A stretch of 64,000 nucleotides of DNA, taken from Pantoea sp. BAV 3049. Its GTDB lineage: Bacteria; Pseudomonadota; Gammaproteobacteria; Enterobacterales; Enterobacteriaceae. Of this stretch, positions 49,401-58,518 are shown in pieces; within the stretch, counting starts at the first letter, position 1; each line of letters starts with the position of its first letter. Location of the stretch: NCBI RefSeq assembly GCF_009765445.1, contig NZ_WHOY01000031.1:317085-381084 (forward strand). Direction: 5' to 3'. The notes beneath the pieces are model-generated. The model ran no database searches. It was not told the origin of the DNA and saw only the letters and a program-made list of their open reading frames with translations. Made by a program: the position numbers and the translations under genes.

Positions 49401-50606
49401 ATGTCACAGTTTATGCTACAGATGAAAATCGCCGGGAATGCCACATTTTCCCCCGGCGGGTCCACACTTTTTAATCGTCACCACGCCCGGGCGGCCAGAG
49501 CCTTCCACAGTAAACTGCCAGGGTACCAGCCTACCCCGCTTCGCCTGTTACCCGCTTTTGCTCAGGCGCTGGGTGTACATCAGGTTATGGTCAAGGACGA
49601 GTCACAGCGCTTCGGTCTGAACGCATTCAAAATGCTGGGCGGAGCGTGGGCCATTGCCTGCCTGCTGTGTGAAGAATACAACCTCGATATTGGTGAATTC
49701 TCCTTTGAATCCTTTCGCCGCCAGCATCCTCAACCGCTGACGTTCACTACCACTACCGACGGAAATCACGGTCGCGGCGTCGCCTGGGCGGCACAACAGC
49801 TGGGGCAACATGCGGTCATTTACATGCCTAAAGGTTCTTCTGCCGCCCGCGTTAAACACATCACCGACCTCGGGGCGGACTGTATTGTCACCGAAATGAA
49901 CTACGACGATACAGTGCGGCTGACGATCGGCACAGCTGAAAAAAACGGCTGGAAAGTGGTGCAGGATACCGCCTGGCAAGACTACACCAGAGTGCCAACC
50001 TGGATTATGCAGGGTTACGCCACGCTGGCGGATGAAGCCGTTGAACAGATCGCCGCAGCAGGAATGGCAGACCCCACTCATCTCTTTTTGCAGGCCGGGG
50101 TGGGAGCCATGGCTGCCGGGGTTCTGGGCTATTTCAGCGATGTTTACGGTGCCGGGACGCTGCATGCGGTGGTGGTTGAACCGGATAAAGCTGACTGCCT
50201 GTTCCGGTCAGCTCAACGCGGCGAAATCGTCAACGTGGCTGGCGAGATGAACACCATCATGGCTGGCCTGGCCTGTGGTGAACCGAACCCTCTGGGCTGG
50301 CCTGTGCTGAAAAATTGCGTGCAGCATTTTATCTCCTGCGAGGACCGGGTCGCCGCATTGGGTATGCGTGTGCTGGGAAATCCATTGGGAGACGATCCCC
50401 GCATCATCTCCGGCGAGTCGGGAGCAGTCAGCATGGGCGTACTGGCCGCCATTCTGCACCATCCCCAGGCACAGGAACTGAAAGACCAACTCAAGCTCAC
50501 TGCCACCTCTCGCGTGCTGCTCCTCAGTACCGAAGGCGATACCGATCCTCAGCATTATCGGGAAGTGGTGTGGGAAGGAAAAGATGGGATCACAGCGAGT
50601 AATTAA
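49401..50606 (+). CDS. ygeX: 2,3-diaminopropionate ammonia-lyase
   Basis: PLP enzyme converting 2,3-diaminopropionate to pyruvate and two ammonia. 401 residues. PLP Lys is K77 in GLNAFKMLGGAW; the phosphate loop TTTTDGNHGRGVAWAA and LQAGVGAMAAGVLGY follow. The start opens MSQFMLQMKIAGN, aligning to E. coli MSVFSLKIDIADN, though the ribosome site is weak. In the urate pathway it should produce pyruvate as the carbon end product. Confidence 0.95.
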   Translation: MSQFMLQMKIAGNATFSPGGSTLFNRHHARAARAFHSKLPGYQPTPLRLLPAFAQALGVHQVMVKDESQRFGLNAFKMLGGAWAIACLLCEEYNLDIGEFSFESFRRQHPQPLTFTTTTDGNHGRGVAWAAQQLGQHAVIYMPKGSSAARVKHITDLGADCIVTEMNYDDTVRLTIGTAEKNGWKVVQDTAWQDYTRVPTWIMQGYATLADEAVEQIAAAGMADPTHLFLQAGVGAMAAGVLGYFSDVYGAGTLHAVVVEPDKADCLFRSAQRGEIVNVAGEMNTIMAGLACGEPNPLGWPVLKNCVQHFISCEDRVAALGMRVLGNPLGDDPRIISGESGAVSMGVLAAILHHPQAQELKDQLKLTATSRVLLLSTEGDTDPQHYREVVWEGKDGITASN

Positions 50607-50618
50607 CAGGAGTTTAAA

Positions 50619-51836
50619 ATGGTAAAGCCTATTCCGTATGACGCGATTCTTGCTCAGGCTCAACGTTATCAGCCTGAAATGACGCGCTTTCTGCGCGATA
50701 TGATCGCTATTCCCAGCGAAAGCTGCGATGAGAAGAGGGTAATAGAACGCATCCGTCAGGAGATGGAAAAAGTAGGTTTCGATAAGATCGACGTCGATCC
50801 GATGGGGAACATTCTTGGTTATCTTGGCCATGGCCCCCGCCTGCTGGCAATGGATGCGCATATTGATACCGTCGGTATTGGCAATATAAAGAACTGGCAG
50901 TTCGATCCTTATGACGGCATGGAAGATGACCAGCTGATCGGAGGCCGCGGGTCGTCCGATCAGGAAGGTGGTATGGCCGCTATGGTCTATGCCGCGAAGA
51001 TCATTAAAGATCTGGGCCTGGAGGATGAGTACACGTTGCTGGTGACCGGCACCGTGCAGGAAGAGGACTGCGATGGCCTGTGCTGGCAATATATTATCGA
51101 GCAGTCAGGTATCCGCCCGGAGTTCGTGATCAGTACCGAGCCCACCGACTGCCAGATTTATCGTGGGCACCGCGGCCGCATGGAAATCAGGGTTGAGGTA
51201 CAGGGAGTGAGTTGCCACGGCTCTGCGCCGGAACGTGGTGATAATGCCATTTTCAAGATGGCCCCGATCCTGACCGGGCTACAGGAGCTGTCCGGCAAGC
51301 TGGGCAATGATGACTTCCTGGGAAAAGGAACGCTGACCGTTTCAGAGATTTTCTTCACCTCCCCCAGCCGCTGCGCGGTTGCCGACAGCTGTGCCGTCTC
51401 CATCGATCGCCGCCTGACCTGGGGCGAAAGCTGGCAAAATGCGCTGGAAGAAATTCGCGCCCTGCCAGCAGTGAAAGCGACAAAAGCGGAAGTTTCACTC
51501 TACAACTACGAGCGCGCCTCCTGGACTGGCCTGGTCTACCCTACTGAATGTTATTTCCCCACCTGGAAGGTGGAAGAAGATCACATCACGGTGAAAACCC
51601 TGAGTACGGCCTATCGCGGCCTGTTTAAACAGGATCCGGTCGTGGATAAATGGACGTTCTCAACCAATGGCGTGTCGATCATGGGACGCCATGGTATTCC
51701 GGTCATCGGCTTCGGCCCGGGGAAAGAGCCGGAAGCCCACGCTCCCAATGAAAAAACCTGGAAGGACCATCTGGTCACCTGCGCCGCATTGTATGCAGCG
51801 ACACCACTGGCCTGGCTGCAGCAATTGAACAGCTAA
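50619..51836 (+). CDS. ygeY: M20-family metallohydrolase YgeY
   Basis: 405 residues; E. coli 403. Zinc ligands and catalytic residues are visible: [11 protein letters not shown] (His, Asp), [12 protein letters not shown], the [11 protein letters not shown]lu pair and [11 protein letters not shown] with the last His. Annotated as a peptidase or deacetylase; in this cluster it probably hydrolyses an amide intermediate of urate degradation before YgeX. AGGAG lies 7 bases upstream. Confidence 0.94.
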   Translation: MVKPIPYDAILAQAQRYQPEMTRFLRDMIAIPSESCDEKRVIERIRQEMEKVGFDKIDVDPMGNILGYLGHGPRLLAMDAHIDTVGIGNIKNWQFDPYDGMEDDQLIGGRGSSDQEGGMAAMVYAAKIIKDLGLEDEYTLLVTGTVQEEDCDGLCWQYIIEQSGIRPEFVISTEPTDCQIYRGHRGRMEIRVEVQGVSCHGSAPERGDNAIFKMAPILTGLQELSGKLGNDDFLGKGTLTVSEIFFTSPSRCAVADSCAVSIDRRLTWGESWQNALEEIRALPAVKATKAEVSLYNYERASWTGLVYPTECYFPTWKVEEDHITVKTLSTAYRGLFKQDPVVDKWTFSTNGVSIMGRHGIPVIGFGPGKEPEAHAPNEKTWKDHLVTCAALYAATPLAWLQQLNS

Positions 51837-51884
51837 ATCGTTTTGAGGCTGGCACTCATGCCGGGTGCCAGCGGGAGAGAGACG

Positions 51885-53270
51885 ATGAGAAAACTTCTTA
51901 AAGGCGGCATCCTGGTAGACGAGGCCGGGGAGTACCGCCAGGACCTGCTGATTGAGCAGGGAAAAATTACCCGTCGTGATGAACATATCAGTGCGGATGC
52001 CAGTATGGAGGTGATCGATGCACAGGAGTTGCTGATCATGCCTGGCGGGATTGATGTCCATACCCATTTCAATATTGATGTTGGTATTGCACAGAGCTGC
52101 GACGATTTTTTCAGTGGTACCCGGGCCGCCGCGTGCGGAGGGACCACCACCATCGTCGACCATATGGGTTTTGGGCCTGATGGCTGCTCGCTATACCACC
52201 AGCTGCAAAAATATCATCAGGATGCAAAAGGCCAGGCCGTTATTGATTACAGTTTTCACGGGGTGATCCAGCACGTTAATCAGCAGATCCTCGAAGAAAT
52301 TGCCCCGATGGTGCATGAAGAGGGCATCAGCAGTTTCAAATTTTATCTGACCTATAATCATATGCTGCACGACAGCGATATCCTGAAAGTTCTGCAGCGC
52401 CTCAATGAAGCTGGCGCACTGGCCACGGTACATCCTGAAAATGATGCGGCTATCCAGTGGCGTATTCAGCAGTTCAGGAAACAGGGGAAAACAGCACCGA
52501 TCTGGCATGCACACAGTCGTCCGTTGGCCTGTGAAGCAGAAGCGATCTCCCGCACCATCAATCTTGCCAGGCTGGCGGATAACGCCCCACTTTATATCGT
52601 GCACCTCTCAAATGGCCTTGGGCTGGACTATGTTCGTCTGGCCCGGGCAACCGGGCAGCCGGTCTGGGCAGAAACCTGTCCGCAATATCTCCTGTTGGAT
52701 ATCAGCCGTTATCACCTGGCCGATGGCCTGAAGTACATGCTCAGCCCGCCGCTCAGACCGTATAGCGAACTGGATAAGCTGTGGGTCGGCATTGCTGACG
52801 GCAGTATTGCAACCGTCGCCACCGATCACTGCAATTTTCCCTTCAGTCAGCGCCAGCAAATGGCAGCAGCAGATTTTACCCGCTGTCCTAACGGATTGCC
52901 CGGTGTGGAAAACCGTATGGCACTGCTGTTTTCCTCCGGCGTGATGACAGGAAGGATAAGCCGCTCTCGCTTTGTCTCGCTTACCAGTGCGCGTCCGGCA
53001 AAACTCTTTGGGTTGTGGCCAGAAAAAGGCAGCCTGCTGCCGGGTGCAGATGCTGACCTGGTCCTGTTCGATCCCCGCCTGCATCAAACCATCCGGCATG
53101 CAAAGCTCCACGACCGGGGGGACTACTCTCCCTATGAGGGAATATCGTGCCAGGGTTGGCCGGTGATGACACTGTCTCGTGGTGAAGTCGTTTGCCGCGA
53201 AGGACGTTTTACCGGGCAGGCAGGACATGGCCGGTTTATAGCCCGCAAACCATTCATTGAAAAGGAGTAA
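51885..53270 (+). CDS. hyuA: D-hydantoinase/dihydropyrimidinase HyuA
   Basis: 461 residues, the E. coli length. Amidohydrolase opening cyclic diamides. Metal-binding H59 and H61 in DVHTHFN, the carboxylated bridging Lys K152 in SSFKFYLTY, and ATVATDHCNF with the catalytic Asp. E. coli HyuA acts on D-phenylhydantoin; in this cluster it is expected to act on a ureide or hydantoin-like ring product. Start: ATG opening MRKLLKGG with GGGAGAGAG just upstream. Confidence 0.95.
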   Translation: MRKLLKGGILVDEAGEYRQDLLIEQGKITRRDEHISADASMEVIDAQELLIMPGGIDVHTHFNIDVGIAQSCDDFFSGTRAAACGGTTTIVDHMGFGPDGCSLYHQLQKYHQDAKGQAVIDYSFHGVIQHVNQQILEEIAPMVHEEGISSFKFYLTYNHMLHDSDILKVLQRLNEAGALATVHPENDAAIQWRIQQFRKQGKTAPIWHAHSRPLACEAEAISRTINLARLADNAPLYIVHLSNGLGLDYVRLARATGQPVWAETCPQYLLLDISRYHLADGLKYMLSPPLRPYSELDKLWVGIADGSIATVATDHCNFPFSQRQQMAAADFTRCPNGLPGVENRMALLFSSGVMTGRISRSRFVSLTSARPAKLFGLWPEKGSLLPGADADLVLFDPRLHQTIRHAKLHDRGDYSPYEGISCQGWPVMTLSRGEVVCREGRFTGQAGHGRFIARKPFIEKE

Positions 53271-53273
53271 ATA

Positions 53274-54206
53274 GTGAAGAAGCGAATTGTTATGGCGCTG
53301 GGAGGAAATGCTCTGGGTAATGGACTGGAGGAGCAAATGAAGGCGGTGCACAGCACGGCCAAAACCATTGCCGGACTGGTAGCTGAAGGCCACGAACTGG
53401 TGATTACCCACGGCAATGGCCCGCAGGTGGGGATGATCCACCAGGCCTTTGAGGCGGCCGCCGCCACCAGCGCTCACTCTCCGGTACTGCCAATGTCGGT
53501 CTGTGTGGCACTCAGTCAGGGATACATTGGTTACGACCTGCAGAATGCGCTTCGTGAGGCTTTGCTTGATATCGGCATAGTGAAAAATGTGGTGTCGTTG
53601 ATCACTCAGGTTCGCGTTGATGCGCACGATCCGGCTTTTAATCATCCTGATAAGCCAATCGGCTCATTTCTGACGGAAGAAGAGGCGAAAAGGCTGCGCG
53701 GTGCGGGCGTACTGCTGGTTGAGGATGCCGGTCGCGGCTGGCGGCGGGTGGTGGCCTCACCGAAACCCCAGGAAATCATCGAAGCCCGGTCGGTTAAAAC
53801 GCTGCTTGAGGCGGGGCAAATTGTCGTCACTGCAGGGGGCGGAGGGATCCCGGTCATCGCCAGTGATAACCGGTTGCTGGGCGCAAATGCGGTCATCGAT
53901 AAGGACTGGGCAAGCGCCGTTCTGGCCAGAGATATCAATGCCGATATGCTGATTATCCTGACCGCAGTGGAAAAAGTTGCCGTTGACTTCAACCAGCCAG
54001 GTGAACGCTGGCTGAGCACCCTCTCCCCACAGGAGGCTCATCACTACATTGCCGATCGGCAGTTTGCCCCCGGCTCGATGCTGCCTAAAGTTGAGGCTGC
54101 TGTCTCCTTCGCAGAATCGAAGCCAGGACGTCAGGCATTGATTACTCTGCTGACCAAAGCCAGTGAGGGTATTGCAGGTAAAACCGGGACGCTTATACAG
54201 CAGTAG
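53274..54206 (+). CDS. yqeA: carbamate kinase (YqeA type)
   Basis: 310 residues. Makes ATP from carbamoyl phosphate and ADP. Motifs: MALGGNALGN, THGNGPQVGMI, VTAGGGGIPVI, and GSMLPKVEAAVSF. It begins with GTG, preceded by AAGGAG 6 bases away and 3 bp after hyuA. Last gene of the ygeW operon, giving the energy yield of the pathway. Its end overlaps the convergent XdhC/CoxI-like gene by 14 bp. Confidence 0.94.
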   Translation: MKKRIVMALGGNALGNGLEEQMKAVHSTAKTIAGLVAEGHELVITHGNGPQVGMIHQAFEAAAATSAHSPVLPMSVCVALSQGYIGYDLQNALREALLDIGIVKNVVSLITQVRVDAHDPAFNHPDKPIGSFLTEEEAKRLRGAGVLLVEDAGRGWRRVVASPKPQEIIEARSVKTLLEAGQIVVTAGGGGIPVIASDNRLLGANAVIDKDWASAVLARDINADMLIILTAVEKVAVDFNQPGERWLSTLSPQEAHHYIADRQFAPGSMLPKVEAAVSFAESKPGRQALITLLTKASEGIAGKTGTLIQQ

Positions 54207-55044
54207 CCTCCCGGGAGGCGACGTTTTCAGCAGCGACGTCGCCCGTCTGCGTTTTATTCTCCTGACCTGCACCCGCTTTTTTCTGTCGGTAGTGCAGGAT
54301 CATCTCCGCCAGAATACTCACCGCAATTTCTTCCGGCGTCTCGGCTTCGATTTCCAGTCCAACGGGAGCATGCAGAGTTGCCAGCCTGTCGGCACTGATC
54401 CCCTGCTCTTTCTGCAGCAGGTCGCGAAAATGCTGGGCTTTGCGTCGGCTGGCCAACAGCCCCAGATAAGCCAGCGGCAGTGAGATGACCTGTTCAAGCA
54501 CTTCCCTGTCCTGGTGATTGGTGGCAATCACCACATAGCTGCTGCTGGTGAGCTTCAGCTGACTGATGATAGCGGTAAAGTTCTCCCCGCCTGCCCGTAC
54601 ACACTGCTCCGGCAGCTCAGGATGTTGCAGATTTTCTTCCCAGGGATCGGCAAGGGTGGTTTTAAAGCCCAGGGGGATGGCAAGGCGGGCCAGCGCCCGG
54701 TTGACATGCCCTGCACCCAACAGAAAAAGATGCGGACTGCCGGGATACACAGCAATGTGCACCGTCATTGCGCCGCCACAGTCAGAGCCTACGGCATTCG
54801 CTCCCTGACGGGCCAGCTTGCCGTGAAAAACCCTTGAAGTTCCTTCCGCCAGCGCCTCCCTGGCTTGCTCAATAGCCAGCCGTTCCATCATTCCTCCGCC
54901 AATGGTCCCCACGGTGGGACCTTCTTCCGGGACCAGCATACTGGCCGAGTGGCGCGGCGACGAACCGCGACATTCGATAATTTGTAAAAGGGCAAAAGCC
55001 CGGTTTTCATTTTCCAGCCTGCTGGCTGTGGTAAATAAGCTCAT
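54193..55044 (-). CDS. XdhC/CoxI-family molybdoenzyme maturation factor
   Basis: 283 residues. N-terminal XdhC_CoxI domain (GSSPRHSASMLVPEEGPTVGTIGGGMMERLA) and C-terminal Rossmann domain (LFLLGAGHVNRALARLAIPLGF, VVIATNHQDREVL). Family members bind sulfurated molybdenum cofactor and insert it into xanthine dehydrogenase. In E. coli this map position holds yqeB (541 residues) and yqeC, linked to selenium-dependent hydroxylases; this protein is shorter and of the general XdhC type. The ATG opening MSLFTTASRL has GAGGA 7 bases upstream. The C-terminal tail (about 25 residues after HYRQKK) is variable. Confidence 0.87.
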   Translation of the reverse strand: MSLFTTASRLENENRAFALLQIIECRGSSPRHSASMLVPEEGPTVGTIGGGMMERLAIEQAREALAEGTSRVFHGKLARQGANAVGSDCGGAMTVHIAVYPGSPHLFLLGAGHVNRALARLAIPLGFKTTLADPWEENLQHPELPEQCVRAGGENFTAIISQLKLTSSSYVVIATNHQDREVLEQVISLPLAYLGLLASRRKAQHFRDLLQKEQGISADRLATLHAPVGLEIEAETPEEIAVSILAEMILHYRQKKAGAGQENKTQTGDVAAENVASREATAV

Positions 55045-55148
55045 TGTTTTATCCTCAAATCCATAAGGTCTGCTGAGTTCCATGCAACCCGCATGCCGTT
55101 ATTAATACATTAAGTATCAGTCAGATAACCAATTGGAGTGGGGTAATT

Positions 55149-55161
55149 TCTCATAATGAGA
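55149..55161. promoter_or_regulatory. TCTCA-N3-TGAGA dyad upstream of ygfK
   Basis: TCTCA-TAA-TGAGA, perfect 5+3+5, about 190 bp before the predicted ygfK start point. Same form as the sites between ygeV and ygeW; candidate YgeV enhancer. Confidence 0.6.
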
Positions 55162-55189
55162 GAGAGATTATTAAATTGCGAAGATTCTC

Positions 55190-55209
55190 GTTTCACCCAG
55201 CGGTGAAAC
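55190..55209. promoter_or_regulatory. perfect dyad GTTTCACC/GGTGAAAC
   Basis: GTTTCACC-CAGC-GGTGAAAC, 8-bp arms, in the 364-bp gap between the XdhC/CoxI gene and ygfK. Unknown operator or hairpin. Not shared with other promoters in the island that I can see. Confidence 0.5.
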
Positions 55210-55319
55210 CGACTGTAAATGCATTTCATTATCACCTACTTTCCTGAGTCTCTTTCTGTCGCCGGCAGAGTGCGAATCCCGTCACGAAACAACGGCAAAT
55301 AATCATCCCCGGACCAGCC

Positions 55320-55335
55320 TGGCTCACTTGTTGCT
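55320..55335 (+). promoter_or_regulatory. sigma-54 promoter of ygfK-ssnA
   Basis: TGGCTC-ACTTG-TTGCT: GG at 55321 and GC at 55333 with 10 bp between. Start near 55346, 63 bp before ygfK. Confidence 0.8.
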
Positions 55336-55408
55336 AATGCTCTGCCGAAACCCTCTCCACACAGGAATACTCCATGTGGATTAACAGGTAAGTGATGAGG
55401 AGCTATCT

Positions 55409-58400
55409 ATGGGCGATATCATGCGACCCCTTCCCTTCGACGAACTCCTGACGCGGATTTGCGCTGAATATCAGGAAAACCAGTCGATATTCGGTATACC
55501 GGAAAAAGAGTTTTATACACGCCGTCCTGACCGGCAGATTTCTCTGTTTGGTGAAACCTGCGACACCCCGCTTGGCCCTGCCGCCGGGCCACATACTCAG
55601 CTGGCGCAAAATATCATTGTCTCCTGGCTCACCGGTGGCAGCTTTATTGAGTTAAAAACCGTGCAGATCCTCGACAGGCTTGAGTTGGAAAAGCCCTGTA
55701 TTGATGCCAGTGATGAGGCATTCAATACCGAATGGTCGACGGAATTTACCCTGCGGAAAGCCTGGGATGAATACCTGAAAGCATGGATGGTGCTGCACCT
55801 GCTGGAAGCTCTCTATACTCCCCGACACGCAGGTAAGGGGCGCTCATTTATTTTTAATATGAGCGTGGGTTATGACCTGAAGGGCATTAAACAACCGCCG
55901 ATGCAGAAGTTTATCGAAGAGATGACCGACGCCGGTAAAAACGAAAAATTTACCCGCTACCAGCAGACGTTACTCAGCTGTCTCTCTTCCGGCCACTGGC
56001 GGCTACTGGAAAAAGCTGACCGGAAGGAACTGCTCGCTCTGCCGGGGCTGATCTCCTCCCGCATGGTTAACAGCGTCACGCTCTCGACGATGCACGGCTG
56101 CCCTCCCGATGAGATCGAATCAATTTGTCGCTACATGCTGACGGAGAAAAATCTGCATACTTTCGTCAAACTCAACCCGACCCTGCTGGGCTATCAGCGA
56201 GTCAGGGAGATCCTGGATGGCAATGGCTTTGACTATATCTCGCTCAGTGAAGAGTCTTTTGGGCACGATCTCCAGCTAAATCGGGCACTGGAAATGCTTG
56301 AGCGTCTGATTGCTCTGGGTAAAAAACGGCAGCGAACCTTCGGGGTGAAGCTGACGAATACGTTGGGTGCCCGAAATCATAAGCATCGCCTTCCCGGTGA
56401 AGAAATGTACATGTCGGGCCGCGCGCTTTATCCTCTCTCCATTAATGTGGCAGCCGTGTTGTCGGCACATTTTGCTGGTGAGCTTCCTGTCTCCTACTCC
56501 GGGGGAGCCAGCCAGTATAACATTGCCGATATTTTCGCCACTGGTATTCAACCCATTACCATGGCAACCGATTTGCTGAAGCCCGGCGGCTATTTGCGAA
56601 TGAAAGCCTGCGCACAAATTCTGGAAACCCATGAAGGCTGGGACCGCAAACAGATCGATGTACCGCGGCTGCAATCACTTGCCAGCGCGGCACTCACTGC
56701 CGGATGGGCGAAGAAGGAGTGGAAAAGCCGGGATGAAATAGATGCCGGGGGACCGCTGCCGCTTACCGACTGTTATGTCGCTCCCTGCGTGACAGCCTGC
56801 GCCATTCGACAGGACATTCCGGAATACCTGCGTCTTGCCGGTGAAGGACGCTACACCGAAGCGCTGGAGCTGATCTATCAACGTAATGCTCTACCCGCCA
56901 TCACTGGCCATATTTGCGACCACCAGTGCCAGAACAACTGTACCCGCCTGGATTACGACAATGCCCTGAACATCAGGCGAATCAAAAAAATTGCGCTGGA
57001 AAAAGGCTGGGTGGGCTATCGCCAGCGTTGGCACAAACCGGCGGGGTCCGGTGACAAACATCCGGTAGCGGTACTGGGAGCCGGTCCGGCTGGGCTTGCC
57101 GTAGGGTATTTCCTGGCGCGCGCAGGGCATCCGGTCACCCTGTTTGAGCAGGAAGCCAGCCCCGGCGGCGTGGTCCGGCACATCATTCCACAATTTCGCA
57201 TTCCTGCCAGCCTGATCGAACAGGACATCCGGTTTATTGCCGATCACGGTGTGAAATTCGTCTACAGCTGCGACCCCCGGCTGACTATCGCTCAGCTACG
57301 GCAGCAGGGTTTCACCTCTGTCTGCATCGGCATCGGTGCGGGTAAAACCAATACCCTTGCCCTGCCCGGTAACAATCCACATGTTTTGAAGTCCTTTGAT
57401 TTTCTGCGTTTGTTCAACCAGAAATGCCTGCCAGAAACCCTGCGCGGGGAGATTGCGGTAGTGGGGGCAGGTAACACGGCCATGGACTGTGCAAGAGCCG
57501 CCCTGAAGGTTAAAGACGTCACCTCGGTCACCATTGTCTATCGACGGGAGGAGCTGGATATGCCCGCCTGGCCGGAAGAAATTGCCGCTGCCCGACAGGA
57601 AGGCGTGGCATTCCGGACGCTGGTGAACCCTGAACATTTCGATCCTCAGGGCAATATGACCTTACGCCTGATGCAACCTGGTGAGCCGGATGCCCAGGGA
57701 CGCCGTCGCCCGATGGCAACAGCGCAAACAGAAACACAGCATTTTGACGCGCTTATCACCGCCACCGGTGAGAATCCGGACGAAGAGGTGCTGAGTCAAA
57801 TTGGCCTGCCGCTGGCCTCTTCCGGCAGAGTGGAGGTTAATCCGCACACGCTGGAAACCAGCCTGCCTGACGTGTATCTGATCGGCGATGTCCAGACCGG
57901 GCCAGCCTCCATTGTTTCAGCCATTGGCGGGGCACGTAAAGCTGCCAATGCCATCCTGCAGCGGGAAAACATTCGTTCCGACAAGGATGACAAACGCTGG
58001 CTGAACAGCGATCCGGCCGCGATATATACCCGCAGGGGGATCGTCGCCGTCACGCAGATTGATGCCAGCAATGAAGATGCCTTTGCCCGCCAGGAGGCCA
58101 CCCGCTGCCTTGAATGTAATTACGTCTGCGCGAAGTGTGTGGATGTCTGCCCTAATCGCGCCAACGTGGCACTCAGCGTGCCGGGCTTCCAAAGCCGTCA
58201 GCAAATTCTGCATCTGGATGCGCTTTGCAACGAATGTGGCAACTGCGCCCAGTTCTGCCCGTGGCAGGGCAAACCCTATAAAGACAAGGTCACCGTTTTC
58301 AGCCGTCAGGATGATTTCGGCAACAGCACCAATCCCGGCTTTCTCATCAGCCAGCAGAGCGTGCAGGTCCGTCTGCAGGATCGTGTCTGGCGACTGAACC

Positions 58401-58516
58401 TTAACGGGCAAGGTAGCGTTACCGGAGAAACACCGGACGAGCTGAAGGAGATGGTGCGGATTATCGATTATACGCGCCAGCACCACTCATATCTGTTGGG
58501 CAGTGTGGAGGAATAA
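55409..58516 (+). CDS. ygfK: YgfK, selenate-reductase-like Fe-S flavoprotein
   Basis: 1035 residues; E. coli 1032. N-terminal dihydropyrimidine-dehydrogenase-like barrel (FGETCDTPLGPAAGPHTQLAQN, LSTMHGCPPDEIE), Cys clusters (CYVAPCVTACAI, CDHQCQNNC), FAD site VAVLGAGPAGLAVGYF, NAD(P) site IAVVGAGNTAMDCARAA, and a C-terminal 2x[4Fe-4S] domain (CLECNYVCAKCVDVCPNRA, CNECGNCAQFCPW). E. coli YgfK is among the genes required for anaerobic urate use; it likely reduces a purine-derived ring, by analogy to dihydropyrimidine dehydrogenase (inference). GAGGAG lies 6 bases before the ATG. Confidence 0.95.
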   Translation: MGDIMRPLPFDELLTRICAEYQENQSIFGIPEKEFYTRRPDRQISLFGETCDTPLGPAAGPHTQLAQNIIVSWLTGGSFIELKTVQILDRLELEKPCIDASDEAFNTEWSTEFTLRKAWDEYLKAWMVLHLLEALYTPRHAGKGRSFIFNMSVGYDLKGIKQPPMQKFIEEMTDAGKNEKFTRYQQTLLSCLSSGHWRLLEKADRKELLALPGLISSRMVNSVTLSTMHGCPPDEIESICRYMLTEKNLHTFVKLNPTLLGYQRVREILDGNGFDYISLSEESFGHDLQLNRALEMLERLIALGKKRQRTFGVKLTNTLGARNHKHRLPGEEMYMSGRALYPLSINVAAVLSAHFAGELPVSYSGGASQYNIADIFATGIQPITMATDLLKPGGYLRMKACAQILETHEGWDRKQIDVPRLQSLASAALTAGWAKKEWKSRDEIDAGGPLPLTDCYVAPCVTACAIRQDIPEYLRLAGEGRYTEALELIYQRNALPAITGHICDHQCQNNCTRLDYDNALNIRRIKKIALEKGWVGYRQRWHKPAGSGDKHPVAVLGAGPAGLAVGYFLARAGHPVTLFEQEASPGGVVRHIIPQFRIPASLIEQDIRFIADHGVKFVYSCDPRLTIAQLRQQGFTSVCIGIGAGKTNTLALPGNNPHVLKSFDFLRLFNQKCLPETLRGEIAVVGAGNTAMDCARAALKVKDVTSVTIVYRREELDMPAWPEEIAAARQEGVAFRTLVNPEHFDPQGNMTLRLMQPGEPDAQGRRRPMATAQTETQHFDALITATGENPDEEVLSQIGLPLASSGRVEVNPHTLETSLPDVYLIGDVQTGPASIVSAIGGARKAANAILQRENIRSDKDDKRWLNSDPAAIYTRRGIVAVTQIDASNEDAFARQEATRCLECNYVCAKCVDVCPNRANVALSVPGFQSRQQILHLDALCNECGNCAQFCPWQGKPYKDKVTVFSRQDDFGNSTNPGFLISQQSVQVRLQDRVWRLNLNGQGSVTGETPDELKEMVRIIDYTRQHHSYLLGSVEE

Positions 58517-58518
58517 TC

